Below are positions 24,534 through 32,134 of a stretch of 32,134 nt of DNA, in pieces. The stretch lies in contig SFEP01000023.1 of assembly GCA_004557185.1 (NCBI GenBank), positions 1 to 32,134 on the forward strand. Direction: 5' to 3'. The notes beneath the pieces are model-generated. The model searched no databases and was not told where the DNA came from. It was given only the letters and a program-made list of their open reading frames with translations. Made by a program: the position numbers and the translations under genes. Position 1 is the first letter of the stretch. The number at the start of each line of letters is the position of its first letter. The DNA is from Bacteroidales bacterium. Its GTDB lineage: Bacteria > Bacteroidota > Bacteroidia > Bacteroidales > Bacteroidaceae.

Positions 24534-24787
24534 GACAAGTAGAAGAATAAGCTTTTTACGAGCGCTTCTACACACCCAACACTAAACAGACACGCCCCGC
24601 TCGCAAGGGGCTACACGTCAACCAAATAACGACGCTGCCACCTATCGCAGGCAGTACTTGTGCGGCAAAACATGCACGCCGCAAGCCTGCCGCACGGCAG
24701 CACTGCCACTTGTTTATCTACGCTTTTGCGAGACGGCGGCGTTTCACACTGACGAAATTTTTAAGGTTTAACATAACGGTTATTTTT
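24534..24787 (+). other. Long 5' leader of the susC operon
   Basis: About 254 nt lie between the predicted start site and the ATG. It contains small GC hairpins, for example GCCCC with GGGGC near 24595-24612 and CTGCC with GGCAG near 24688. I recognise no riboswitch family in it, and no peptide is supported. Confidence 0.4.
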
Positions 24788-27766
24788 ATGAACAAAAAGT
24801 TAGCGCTCTTCGGGGCCGGCATGCTGCTCGCCGTGGCCAGTGCCTCGGCACAGCAACGTGTGACAGGTCGTGTGACCGACGTGCAGGGCGCACCCGTAGA
24901 AGGTGCCGTGGTGCACGTGCCGGGCACAAAAATCAAGACCACCACTGACGCGCAGGGACGTTTCACCCTGCAGGGCGTGCCTTCGTCGTCGAAGAAAATC
25001 AGCGTGTCGTACCTCGGCATGCAGACCAGCACCGTCAGCGTGGCTGGCAACGTGCAGGTAGTGCTCAAGGAAAACGAACTTGGCGAGGCCGTGGTCGTAG
25101 GTTACGGTACGGCTCGTAAGGTGGGCTCCGTGGTGGGTTCAGTCAAGCGCGTCGATGGCGACGTGGTGGCAGCCAAGCCCGTGACCAACGTGGCCGACGC
25201 TCTGCAAGGCCAGGTAACGGGTCTGCAGGTGCTCACCAACACTGGCGACGTCGGCACCTTCGGCGCAGTGAGCATGAACATCCGCGGTATCGGTTCGCTC
25301 TCGGCCAGCACAGCCCCCCTCATCGTCGTCGACGGTTCGCCCGCCGGCACCAGCATTCTGCAGATGCTCGGCCCGAACGACATTGAGAGCGTGACGGTGC
25401 TCAAGGACGCATCGGCCACCTCTATCTACGGTTCGCGTGCGGCCAACGGTGTCATCTTCGTCACCACCAAGAGAGGCCGCAGCGGCGAAAAGGCACAGGT
25501 CACCGTTTCGCAGACCGTGGGCTGGAGCCAGATAGCACGCAAGCTGGGCAACCCCATGAGCGCCGACGAACTCCTCGACTTCCAGCTCGAGAACGGCATC
25601 ATTTACCCCGAGGTGTACCAAGCCTTCAAGCAGCACCATGCCAACACCAACTGGCAGGACTACATGTTCGACAACGCAGCACCCATGTATCAGACTGACT
25701 TCAACGTGCGTGGCGGTAACGAACGCACCAACTACTACGTGTCGGCCTCTTACCTCAACCAGCAGGGTGTGACGCCCTCCTCTGAGATGAAGCGTACCAC
25801 GCTCCGCACCAACGTGGAGTCGCGCGTCAACTCCTGGATGAAGTTGGGCGTGAACCAGCAGATAGCCTACGCCGACAACAAGGCCAACGGCTACGCCTCC
25901 ACCGCAACGAGCAACCTCTACTCGCCAGCCAACGTGGCCACCGTATGGCCCGCCTACTGGGATCCGTTCGACCCCGACATGATGAAGGAACACAAAGTGT
26001 GGGGTACCGACTCATGGGGTATGCTGGCCGAGCCCATGTATCTGCTCAAGGTTCAGCCTCGCAGCACGAACAACATCCTTTATAACGGTTCGGCTTACGT
26101 GCAGCTCAACCCCATCAAGGGTCTCACCATCAAGTCGCAGCTCGGCCTCTACGCCACCGAAACGCTGAGCAACCGCAAGCTCGTGCCCAGCGCAGCGCCC
26201 TTACTCAGCGCGCCCTACGGCGAAGCCAGCGCAAGCCTCGACCGCTCCTCGCTCTGGACCATCACCAACACGGCCGAGTACAAGTGGACCCTTGCCACTG
26301 ACCACGAGTTCACCGTGCTCTTGGGCCACGAGGGTGTGAAATACGACAGCCACGGCTTCACCGCCACCACCGAGGGCTTGCAGGACGACCGCCTCACGCT
26401 CCTCTCTAACGGTACGATACCCTCAGCCTCCAGCGAGTCGAAGTCCAAGTACGAGTACCTCAGCTTCTTCGGCCGCCTTGACTACGGTTTCAAGAACAAA
26501 TACTTCGCCAACTTCACCGTGCGCAGCGACGAATCCTCGCGCTTCGGTAGCAAGAACCGCACCGCCCTCTTCTACAGCGGCGGCGTCAAGTGGGACGTCA
26601 GCATGGAAGAGTTCATGGTGGGCACACGCGGCTGGCTGAGCGACCTCATGCTCAACGTCAGCGTGGGTTCCACGGGTAACTCCGAAGTGGGCAACTACAC
26701 CCACCTCTCCCTCCTCGGCGACACGCAGTACGGCGGCGAGCAGGGCCTCTACTACGGCCAGTTCCCCAACACCGATCTCGGCTGGGAAAAGCAGATACAG
26801 ACCAACGTAGGCCTGCATGCCCGCTTCATCGACCGCATCACCGCCGACGTCAACTTCTACCACCGCAAAACCAAGGATATGCTCATGTCCATGCCTCTGC
26901 CCTACACCACGGGTATGTCGAGCATGATGTGTAACATAGGCGAAATGAGCAACCTCGGTGTCGAAATCGAAGTGACGGGCGAAGTGGTGAAGACGCGCGA
27001 CTGGACCGTGCAGCTCCGTGCCAACTACACCTACAACAAGAACAAGATTGACCGCCTCTTCTACGGCCTCGACCAGTGGCCCAACAAGGACGCCCTCATC
27101 TCCTACATCAAGGGCAAGAGCGTGAACTACTACATGCCCATCTTCGCAGGTGTCGACGAGAACGACGGTGCGCCCATGTGGTACAAGGTGGGCTATAAAG
27201 GCGAAGCCGGCTACACCTACAACCCCGAAACCATGACGAAGGACGCCTCGCAGATTGACAACCTTTATCAGGACACGGGCAAGGGCCGTTTCGCACCCCA
27301 CTTCGGCGGCTTCGGCGTCTTCGTGGCATGGAAGGGCCTCAGCCTCTCGGCCGACTTCACCTACGTGCTCGGCAAGTATATGGTGAACAACGACTACTAC
27401 CTCAACACCTCGTCGAGCGTAGCTATGCAGGGCTGCAACATGGACCGCGACGCACTCACCATGTGGAAGCGCCCCGGCGACCACACCATGCTCCCCGCTT
27501 TCAAGTACGACAGCCAGTTCGACACACACTTGCTCGAGAACGCCTCGTTCATGCGTCTTAAGAACCTCACGCTGGCCTACGAGCTCCCGCAGAAGTTGAT
27601 GGAGCGCACCCGCTTCTTCAACGGCATTCGCCTGAACTTCCAGGCCCGCAACCTCTTTACGGTTACGAAGTTCCGCGGCGTCGACCCCGAAGTGAGCTCC
27701 AACCTCACGGCCGGTAACTACCCCGCCACCCGTCAATACGTGCTCGGCGTCGACTTCAGCTTCTAA
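24788..27766 (+). CDS. SusC/RagA family TonB-linked outer membrane transporter
   Basis: A 992-residue outer-membrane importer that takes up oligosaccharides or peptides captured by its SusD partner, powered by TonB. It has a signal peptide (1-21, ending ASAQ) and a carboxypeptidase-regulatory-like beta domain (about 24-95, GRVTDVQGAPVEGAVVHVPG). The SusC hallmark VVVGYGTARKVGSVVGSV and a plug domain with LQGQVTGLQVL, GSRAANGVIFVTTKRG and conserved glycines follow. A 22-strand-type barrel fills the rest and ends in an aromatic (VDFSF). ATG 24788 was chosen because it gives the proper signal peptide. SusD follows 48 nt later. No sigma/anti-sigma or hybrid sensor gene adjoins, so regulation may be through the promoter and long leader. 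The substrate cannot be read from sequence. Confidence 0.96.
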   Translation: MNKKLALFGAGMLLAVASASAQQRVTGRVTDVQGAPVEGAVVHVPGTKIKTTTDAQGRFTLQGVPSSSKKISVSYLGMQTSTVSVAGNVQVVLKENELGEAVVVGYGTARKVGSVVGSVKRVDGDVVAAKPVTNVADALQGQVTGLQVLTNTGDVGTFGAVSMNIRGIGSLSASTAPLIVVDGSPAGTSILQMLGPNDIESVTVLKDASATSIYGSRAANGVIFVTTKRGRSGEKAQVTVSQTVGWSQIARKLGNPMSADELLDFQLENGIIYPEVYQAFKQHHANTNWQDYMFDNAAPMYQTDFNVRGGNERTNYYVSASYLNQQGVTPSSEMKRTTLRTNVESRVNSWMKLGVNQQIAYADNKANGYASTATSNLYSPANVATVWPAYWDPFDPDMMKEHKVWGTDSWGMLAEPMYLLKVQPRSTNNILYNGSAYVQLNPIKGLTIKSQLGLYATETLSNRKLVPSAAPLLSAPYGEASASLDRSSLWTITNTAEYKWTLATDHEFTVLLGHEGVKYDSHGFTATTEGLQDDRLTLLSNGTIPSASSESKSKYEYLSFFGRLDYGFKNKYFANFTVRSDESSRFGSKNRTALFYSGGVKWDVSMEEFMVGTRGWLSDLMLNVSVGSTGNSEVGNYTHLSLLGDTQYGGEQGLYYGQFPNTDLGWEKQIQTNVGLHARFIDRITADVNFYHRKTKDMLMSMPLPYTTGMSSMMCNIGEMSNLGVEIEVTGEVVKTRDWTVQLRANYTYNKNKIDRLFYGLDQWPNKDALISYIKGKSVNYYMPIFAGVDENDGAPMWYKVGYKGEAGYTYNPETMTKDASQIDNLYQDTGKGRFAPHFGGFGVFVAWKGLSLSADFTYVLGKYMVNNDYYLNTSSSVAMQGCNMDRDALTMWKRPGDHTMLPAFKYDSQFDTHLLENASFMRLKNLTLAYELPQKLMERTRFFNGIRLNFQARNLFTVTKFRGVDPEVSSNLTAGNYPATRQYVLGVDFSF

Positions 27767-27814
27767 GCCGCAGAGCGTAAAGCGTACACATCATTTATAA
27801 AAGAAAAAAAGCAA

Positions 27815-29368
27815 ATGAAACACCTTTTCAAAACAGCAATATGTGCCCTGCTGGCTCTCCCGCTCACCACAGCCTGCGAGATGGACCAGTACCCCGATGG
27901 CAGTTTGACCGAAGGACAGGCGTGGACCGAATACGCCGATGCTCAGAAGTGCTACGTCGGTCTGCTCTCAAGCATCCGCAGCGTTTCGGGTGGCTCGAAT
28001 GCCTACATCACCGACATCCAGTCCGACCTCTTCAACGAACGCGTCGCCTCCAGCTCCCTCACCCGTGAGCACAGCTGGACCTTCAACAACACCCAGTTCG
28101 CCGGCGACGTCATCTGGTCGCGCAACTACAGCCTCGTGCTGCAGGCCAACTACCTGCTGCGCAACATCGGCAAGATTGAGGAGATGGACAACCTCTCCGA
28201 CGAGCAGCGCACCATGATTTCCTGCTACAAGGGCACGGCCTACTTTGCCCGCGCTTATGCCTACTGCAACCTGCTGCCCCGCTACTGCAAGGACTATGAG
28301 CCTGCCGACGGCGACAACCCCGGCACGGGCGGCGAACTCGGTTTGCCCCTCCTGGCCAACTACGGCTCGCACCTCAAGCCGGCACGTGCCACACTCGACG
28401 AAACGCTCAAGTTCGTCGAACTCACCCTCGACTCGGCACAGGCCTACATGGTCGACGTGTACGATGACGTGAACCACCCCAACACCTTCACCATCGACGC
28501 CCTCCGTTCGCGCCTCTGCCTCTACCAGCACAAGTTCGACGAGGCCATCAGCCTTTCCAAGAACCTCGTCAACAACTACAGCGTAGTGCCCGGCTTCAAG
28601 GCCCTGCAGATGATGTGGGTGCTCGACGAAAGCAGCGAAACCATTTTCCAGCCCCTGCAGACGCCCGACGAACTGGCCACCAGCTACGACATCTTCGTGT
28701 CGTTCGACATCCAGACCGAGAACCTCGAGGCCTACATCAACGGTATGAAATCCTTCTACCTGCCCACGCAGGGCCTCATCGACCTCTTCGAGCCCAGCGA
28801 CCTCCGCGGCCAGGTCTACTTCAACTATCCCTACATGCAATCCAACCCGCCCATTTCAGGCGTGACACCTGGCACAAGTGTAGAGGGAACGGTGTTCTAC
28901 AAGTTCCCCGGCAACCAGAACCTCTGGAAGAAGGGCAACGAGTGGTACTCCAAAATCTACAACATGTCGAAGGCCTTCCGTGGTGCCGAGCAGTACCTCA
29001 TCTGTGCCGAGTCGGCCCTGCGCAAGTCCGAGCCTAACCTCGACCTCGCCCTGCACATGCTCAACGAGCTTCGCGAAGCCCGCGGCGCCAGCTCACTGCC
29101 CGACAACCTCAGCAAGGACGAACTCATCAAGGTGATGGAAGAAGAGTGGGTACGCGAGTTTGTGGGCGAAGGCTTCCGACTCGACTGCCTCAAGCGCTGG
29201 CACAAAGGCTTCAAGCGCATGGAGCCCCAGCCCTTTACCGACGCCATCCTCATCACCACCCCGGGCTTCACCGACCTCGAAGTGAGCGCCGACGACCCCA
29301 AGTGGGTGTGGGAAATTCCCAGTCAGGACCTCCAGGCCAACCCCAACCTCACTCCTAACTGGAAGTAA
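27815..29368 (+). CDS. RagB/SusD family nutrient-binding lipoprotein
   Basis: A 517-residue surface lipoprotein that caps the SusC channel and binds its ligand. The signal peptide ends LPLTTAC (Cys21). The N-terminal segment DQYPDGSLTEGQAW, the ...GTAYFARAYAYCNLLPRY helix near 145-165 and the C-terminal LNELREARGA...WVREFVGEGFRLDCLKRW block are standard SusD/TPR-fold features. It sits 48 nt after susC with an A-rich ribosome-binding region. A GC-rich hairpin follows the gene. It should work as a complex with the SusC protein. Confidence 0.96.
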   Translation: MKHLFKTAICALLALPLTTACEMDQYPDGSLTEGQAWTEYADAQKCYVGLLSSIRSVSGGSNAYITDIQSDLFNERVASSSLTREHSWTFNNTQFAGDVIWSRNYSLVLQANYLLRNIGKIEEMDNLSDEQRTMISCYKGTAYFARAYAYCNLLPRYCKDYEPADGDNPGTGGELGLPLLANYGSHLKPARATLDETLKFVELTLDSAQAYMVDVYDDVNHPNTFTIDALRSRLCLYQHKFDEAISLSKNLVNNYSVVPGFKALQMMWVLDESSETIFQPLQTPDELATSYDIFVSFDIQTENLEAYINGMKSFYLPTQGLIDLFEPSDLRGQVYFNYPYMQSNPPISGVTPGTSVEGTVFYKFPGNQNLWKKGNEWYSKIYNMSKAFRGAEQYLICAESALRKSEPNLDLALHMLNELREARGASSLPDNLSKDELIKVMEEEWVREFVGEGFRLDCLKRWHKGFKRMEPQPFTDAILITTPGFTDLEVSADDPKWVWEIPSQDLQANPNLTPNWK

Positions 29369-29386
29369 ACATACACAAGCCTCTAC

Positions 29387-29433
29387 GCTGCCGCCCACGT
29401 GCGGCGCTCCCCGTCGGCAGCGGGGGCGGCAGC
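29387..29433 (+). terminator. Intercistronic hairpin after susD
   Basis: GCTGCCGCC (29387-29395) pairs perfectly with GGCGGCAGC (29425-29433), with a possible inner CCCCG/CGGGG stem. There is no T tract, so it more likely stabilises the susCD mRNA end or attenuates than terminates fully. Confidence 0.5.
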
Positions 29434-29458
29434 CGTACACCTATCATAGCCTACACAC

Positions 29459-30160
29459 ATGAAACATTTCGTTCTTTATCTCATAGCAGCCGCCACAGCC
29501 ATCCTCGGCCTTAGCGCCTGCACCGACCAGGACATGGTCGACTATAAGACCTACCCAGCCCACGAGCAGTTGGGCAACTGGCAGTCGTATAGCACCAACG
29601 ACGAGTCGCTCGCCTTCAACGTGGGCCTCTCGCTCAACGCCGAGGGCGACACCGTGTGCCACGTCTCCATCATCGACGTGGAGAGTGGCATGGCATTCGC
29701 CCACGTCACCACCAACTGCGTGTACGACCCTCAATGCGGCATGACCACCGCCAATTTCGATAACTCCGCCTTCGGCCGCCCCATGCGTGTCTACATGAGC
29801 CGTCTGCACAACGGCGAGATGCAGGTGCAGGTATGCCTCGTCTTGGCCACGTCGAGCGGTGAGTCACTCAGCCGCATAGTCTACGGCAACGCCGACGCCA
29901 CCAAGGGCTTCCGCATCGACGGCAGCGAGTGGGTGACCACCGACGAGCAGGTCTACTTCTTCTTCGACAACGAGAGCGACCAGTGCCTCTACCGCTTCGG
30001 CGCCGACGAGCAGATAGCCACCTACGCCTTCGACTTCACCACAGGCGAGGGCACCGTCACCCTCGACGACGGCAGCGTCATCACCCTCGGTGTCAACAGC
30101 AACAACCAGCTCGTGGCCACCATCGGCGGCGTAGCCTACACCCTGCAGCGCGTCATCTGA
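29459..30160 (+). CDS. Lipoprotein of unknown function, third gene of the SusCD locus
   Basis: A 233-residue product with a lipoprotein signal peptide ending GLSAC (Cys21) followed by TDQDM, suggesting export to the outer membrane. The body is beta-strand-like, rich in Thr, Val, Asp and Tyr, and has no motif I recognise. The C-terminal region (about 180-233: FDFTTGEGTVTLDDGSVITL...) resembles short repeated beta hairpins. It lies 90 nt after susD on the same strand, the position taken by SusE-type or other surface glycan-binding proteins, so an accessory binding role is plausible but not shown. A strong terminator follows. Confidence 0.75.
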   Translation: MKHFVLYLIAAATAILGLSACTDQDMVDYKTYPAHEQLGNWQSYSTNDESLAFNVGLSLNAEGDTVCHVSIIDVESGMAFAHVTTNCVYDPQCGMTTANFDNSAFGRPMRVYMSRLHNGEMQVQVCLVLATSSGESLSRIVYGNADATKGFRIDGSEWVTTDEQVYFFFDNESDQCLYRFGADEQIATYAFDFTTGEGTVTLDDGSVITLGVNSNNQLVATIGGVAYTLQRVI

Positions 30161-30197
30161 TTTCGACACGCGCTTCTTCGCTGAACGCTAAAAAACA

Positions 30198-30239
30198 CAA
30201 GCAATCCGTTCTTCCTCTCAGGGGAAAGCGGATTGCTTG
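30198..30239. terminator. Bidirectional terminator between the SusCD locus and DUF3307
   Basis: CAAGCAATCCG (30198-30208) pairs perfectly with CGGATTGCTTG (30229-30239). CTTTTTATTTTTATTTTC follows on the plus strand. An A run precedes it (TAAAAAACA), giving a T tract on the minus strand. It serves both convergent genes. Confidence 0.9.
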
Positions 30240-30281
30240 CTTTTTATTTTTATTTTCTTATGGGGGATATGCCGTGCGTGT

Positions 30282-30983
30282 TCAGCTCACGAGCAGGCCC
30301 GCGGCTATGGCAATGGCGAAACTCCACATCGTGCCGATCATCACGTACTCCGTTGTTTTAATGTCCTTGGCCTCCTTCAAGTCTCCGAAGCGGAACACTG
30401 ACTTTGCGGCCAGCAGAAAGCCCACCCCTTCTATGTGCCCTGTAAGCACAAAGGTCAGCGTCATCATGCGTTCCAGATAGCCTATCCATTTGCCGGCTTC
30501 GGGCAGGCTGCCCGCTGTCATATTTCCCAGCTGCCAGCGTTTGAGGATGAGAGCCAGTAAGATGGCGGTGGGACGCAGCATGAGTGCGTAGGCCACGACG
30601 ATGGGCAGGCAGTTGCTGGGCAGCATGTCGGTCACAAGTGAGAGCGACTCTCTTAGATTGCCAGGCATGAGCCACAGCCACAGTCCCACGACCACCATGA
30701 GGTGCAAGCATTGGTCTTTCAGGAAAATGCCGAGGCTGTCGCGGCCAATGCGGCTCTTGCCACTGTCGATGACGAAGTGAGTGGAGAACAGCACAGCGGG
30801 AATTTGCCAGCTATGCCATTCGCCCACCAGCACATAAGCCGTGATGGCGTGTAGCAAGCTGTGGCCGGCGAGCGCAGCCCAGCGGCGTGCCCCCTTACCC
30901 CGTTTGGCATTGACCATTTTCTTGTTCTGCAGGAAGAAGTCGGCGAGAATATGCGCCAGCAGCAGTTGGAGCAGTGTGTACAT
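30282..30983 (-). CDS. DUF3307 domain integral membrane protein
   Basis: A 233-residue membrane protein with about six hydrophobic segments. The opening LLLAHILADFFLQNKKM (6-22), HSLLHAITAYVL, THFVIDSGK and the DQCLH motif are DUF3307 signatures; the C-terminal half continues with hydrophobic helices and GHIEGVGFLLAAKSVFRFGD. The conserved His/Asp residues near the membrane could bind metal. Start: ATG at 30983 lies one base after the SatD stop (TGACATG), an ideal coupling arrangement; an in-frame ATG at 31007 inside satD is less likely. Molecular function is unknown. Constant partnership with the SatD-like protein suggests it is an effector or sensor of that protein. Confidence 0.85.
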   Translation of the reverse strand: MYTLLQLLLAHILADFFLQNKKMVNAKRGKGARRWAALAGHSLLHAITAYVLVGEWHSWQIPAVLFSTHFVIDSGKSRIGRDSLGIFLKDQCLHLMVVVGLWLWLMPGNLRESLSLVTDMLPSNCLPIVVAYALMLRPTAILLALILKRWQLGNMTAGSLPEAGKWIGYLERMMTLTFVLTGHIEGVGFLLAAKSVFRFGDLKEAKDIKTTEYVMIGTMWSFAIAIAAGLLVS

Positions 30984-30984
30984 G

Positions 30985-31626
30985 TCAGTGGGTTTTCGAT
31001 TGAACAAGTGAATGGAAACGCTGCAGCATCTTGCTCACGGCGCGCTCTTTGGCCAGCATGAGCAGGCTGCTTACGCTCTGTGGCGACATGCCCAGCGCCG
31101 CCGCCAGCTCCTTGCGGCTCCACGGCTTGAGCAGGGTATAGAAGAGGGCGTTGGCCTGCTTGGGTGTCCAGCCCGATGCCACGTCGGCTGCAAAAGGCAG
31201 TGTCACAGCAAACTCATCGTTCACATCCTCCCAAGGCGTGGCCAGGGCCAGTGTGCTCTTGCCCATGTTGTCAAGTTCGCGTCCCGACAGGCGAAAGGCT
31301 TCACCGTCGGAGATGGCCACCTGGCCAGCAGCAAATTCAATGGTGCCAATGCCCACAGCCAGACGTACGTCGCAGGTTTTCCCTACGGTCGCCTCCGAAC
31401 GGCTACGCAGTCCGGCTCTGAACAGCAGGGCTACGCTCAGGGCGTGCGCTGCTTCCTCCACCACCACCTGTATGCTGTCTCCTCTGAAAAATTCAAAGGT
31501 CAGAGCGTACGTTTCCTGTACTTCTTCCAGTATGGATGACATGCATGTGAGCAGGGCTGCACGTTTCTCCATCGGGATGGTTGTGGAGTCCACTATGTCT
31601 CCCGTGATAACACCTTTGTATTCCAT
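30985..31626 (-). CDS. SatD family protein: class III cyclase-like domain plus C-terminal HTH
   Basis: A 213-residue cytoplasmic protein. The N-terminal part looks like a class III nucleotide cyclase fold: TGDIVDST (8-15, metal-binding Asp10), FFRGDS (46-51, second metal Asp50) 40 residues later, VRLAVGIG (87-94), then GEAFRLSGREL (108-118). These parallel the DI.ST, GD and R.GI.G elements of adenylate/guanylate cyclases. The C-terminal part (about 152-200) contains a helix-turn-helix (SRKELAAALGMSPQSVSSLL). Catalysis is not proven; SatD proteins were named from the Streptococcus mutans sat operon. It is coupled to the DUF3307 gene. A TTACTTTG -7-like box lies 87 nt upstream, and the 28-bp palindromic array begins at the -33 position, hinting at regulated expression. 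Confidence 0.8.
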   Translation of the reverse strand: MEYKGVITGDIVDSTTIPMEKRAALLTCMSSILEEVQETYALTFEFFRGDSIQVVVEEAAHALSVALLFRAGLRSRSEATVGKTCDVRLAVGIGTIEFAAGQVAISDGEAFRLSGRELDNMGKSTLALATPWEDVNDEFAVTLPFAADVASGWTPKQANALFYTLLKPWSRKELAAALGMSPQSVSSLLMLAKERAVSKMLQRFHSLVQSKTH

Positions 31627-31712
31627 AAATGTGTAGTTGTTTGTGTGGCACGAACCTACCCGCTAAGGCTGGTTGCGCCTGCTCCTGGCACCTCCAAGCG
31701 GTCAGTTGACTG

Positions 31713-31743
31713 CAAAGTAACATATTTCTCCTTGAAAAATCAA
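31713..31743 (-). promoter_or_regulatory. Probable satD promoter
   Basis: On the minus strand TTACTTTG (31713-31720, one base off TAnnTTTG) followed by C lies 19 nt downstream of TTGA (31740-31743, three of four bases of TTTG). The -33 box is supplied by the first unit of the 28-bp array. Confidence 0.5.
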
Positions 31744-31960
31744 CGTATTTGCATTGATTTTCCGAAATCAACGTATTTGCATTGATTTTCTGAAATCAAC
31801 GTGTTTGCATTGATTTTCCGAAATCAGCGTATTTGCATTGATTTTCTGAAATCAACGTGTTTGCATTGATTTTCTGAAATCAACGTATTTGCATTGATTT
31901 TCTGAAATCAACGTATTTGCATTGATTTTCTGAAATCAACGTATTCGCATTGATTTTCTG
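31737..31960. repeat. Tandem array of eight 28-bp palindromic units
   Basis: Units begin AAATCAACG (or a one-base variant) at 31737, 31765, 31793, 31821, 31849, 31877, 31905 and 31933, all exactly 28 bp apart and nearly identical. Each has inverted arms AAATCAA and TTGATTT around a core with ATTTGCA. There are no spacers, so it is not CRISPR. The array ends where AAATTTCG replaces the ninth unit. It is AT-rich, unlike the neighbouring genes. Confidence 0.95.
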
Positions 31961-32134
31961 AAATTTCGTCACGTAGTAAGGGCGGATGGGGCATGCCGTG
32001 TTAGTGAGGGTTAAAGAGAACCCGCCGCAGGGCCGGCTCGCGGGGAAATATGGAAATTGCGAGGGTCCTTCGTTTAAGGTCGCAAATTGCGACCCTAAAC
32101 ATTCGTCCTTGGTCAATTGAAACATGAAATCTTC
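31880..32134 (-). pseudogene. Degraded, truncated ORF6N (KilA-N-type) domain gene fragment
   Basis: Reading the minus strand in from the right edge gives EDFMFQLTKDECLGSQFATL. This closely resembles the ORF6N DNA-binding domain (typically ..FMFQLTKEE..LRSQFATLN.G...), found in phage antirepressor-like proteins and common in Bacteroidetes. After about 25 residues the similarity stops; the expected YLPYAFTEQGVAML segment is missing. The open frame drifts through GC-rich sequence into the 28-bp repeats and stops at 31880. The N-terminal part lies outside the window. Most likely a remnant of mobile or phage DNA, not a working gene. Confidence 0.55.

Noticed and set aside
31737..31960. CRISPR array
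   Set aside because: Regularly spaced 28-bp repeats, but the units are directly adjacent with no unique spacers and no cas genes nearby. It is a tandem palindromic repeat.
32078..32094. Palindromic operator GGTCGCAAATTGCGACC
   Set aside because: The palindrome falls within the codons for the GSQFAT part of the ORF6N fragment, so coding ancestry explains it.

Overview
The window looks like a chromosomal segment of a GC-rich Bacteroidales bacterium, most likely Prevotella or a close relative. Reasons: a SusC/SusD outer-membrane pair, a fused SecDF, a fused SpmA/SpmB, a Bacteroidetes-type FtsZ tail, lipoproteins whose lipobox Cys is followed by acidic residues, A-rich translation starts without strong Shine-Dalgarno sites, and several promoters of the Bacteroidetes form TTTG - 19 nt - TAnnTTTG. 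No rRNA, tRNA or CRISPR array was recognised.

Layout. 1-749: 5' part of an AT-rich cytosine-C5 DNA methyltransferase gene (minus), probably acquired. 803-2404: secreted sialate O-acetylesterase (minus). 2812-5733: secDF (plus). 5734-6782: a kilobase without a convincing protein gene. It holds terminator-like hairpins, a candidate minus-strand small RNA with a consensus promoter, and a pair of 38-bp repeats. 6783-13790: a plus-strand run of GH53 galactanase lipoprotein, SprT-like metalloprotein, SpmAB, polysaccharide flippase, M16 peptidase and QueG, with short gaps or overlaps. 13791-14208: a convergent gap with two 21-bp-period hairpin arrays of the same design but different sequence. 14209-22278: a minus-strand cell-wall and division operon read murG-murC-ftsQ-ftsA-ftsZ-ftsZ(second copy)-yqeY. 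22426-24152: LOG-family protein, RidA and a hemolysin III family membrane protein (minus). 24153-24787: repeats, the susC promoter and a long leader. 24788-30160: SusC, SusD and a small lipoprotein (plus). 30282-31626: a SatD-type cyclase-fold protein translationally coupled to a DUF3307 membrane protein (minus). 31737-31960: eight tandem 28-bp palindromic units that run into the satD promoter, followed by a degraded ORF6N (phage-type) gene fragment at the right edge.

How the parts work together. The murG-to-ftsZ block makes lipid II and builds the division ring. Its oddity is a second, apparently intact FtsZ, separated from the first by a terminator-like hairpin and a very C-rich, G-poor leader. 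The SusCD set, the GH53 galactanase and the acetylesterase are all glycan-use functions but lie apart, so they are not one polysaccharide utilisation locus. The most system-like accessory element is the SatD/DUF3307 pair with its palindromic upstream array. A soluble class III cyclase-like protein coupled to a membrane protein resembles Pycsar-type signalling modules; that is inference, not proof.
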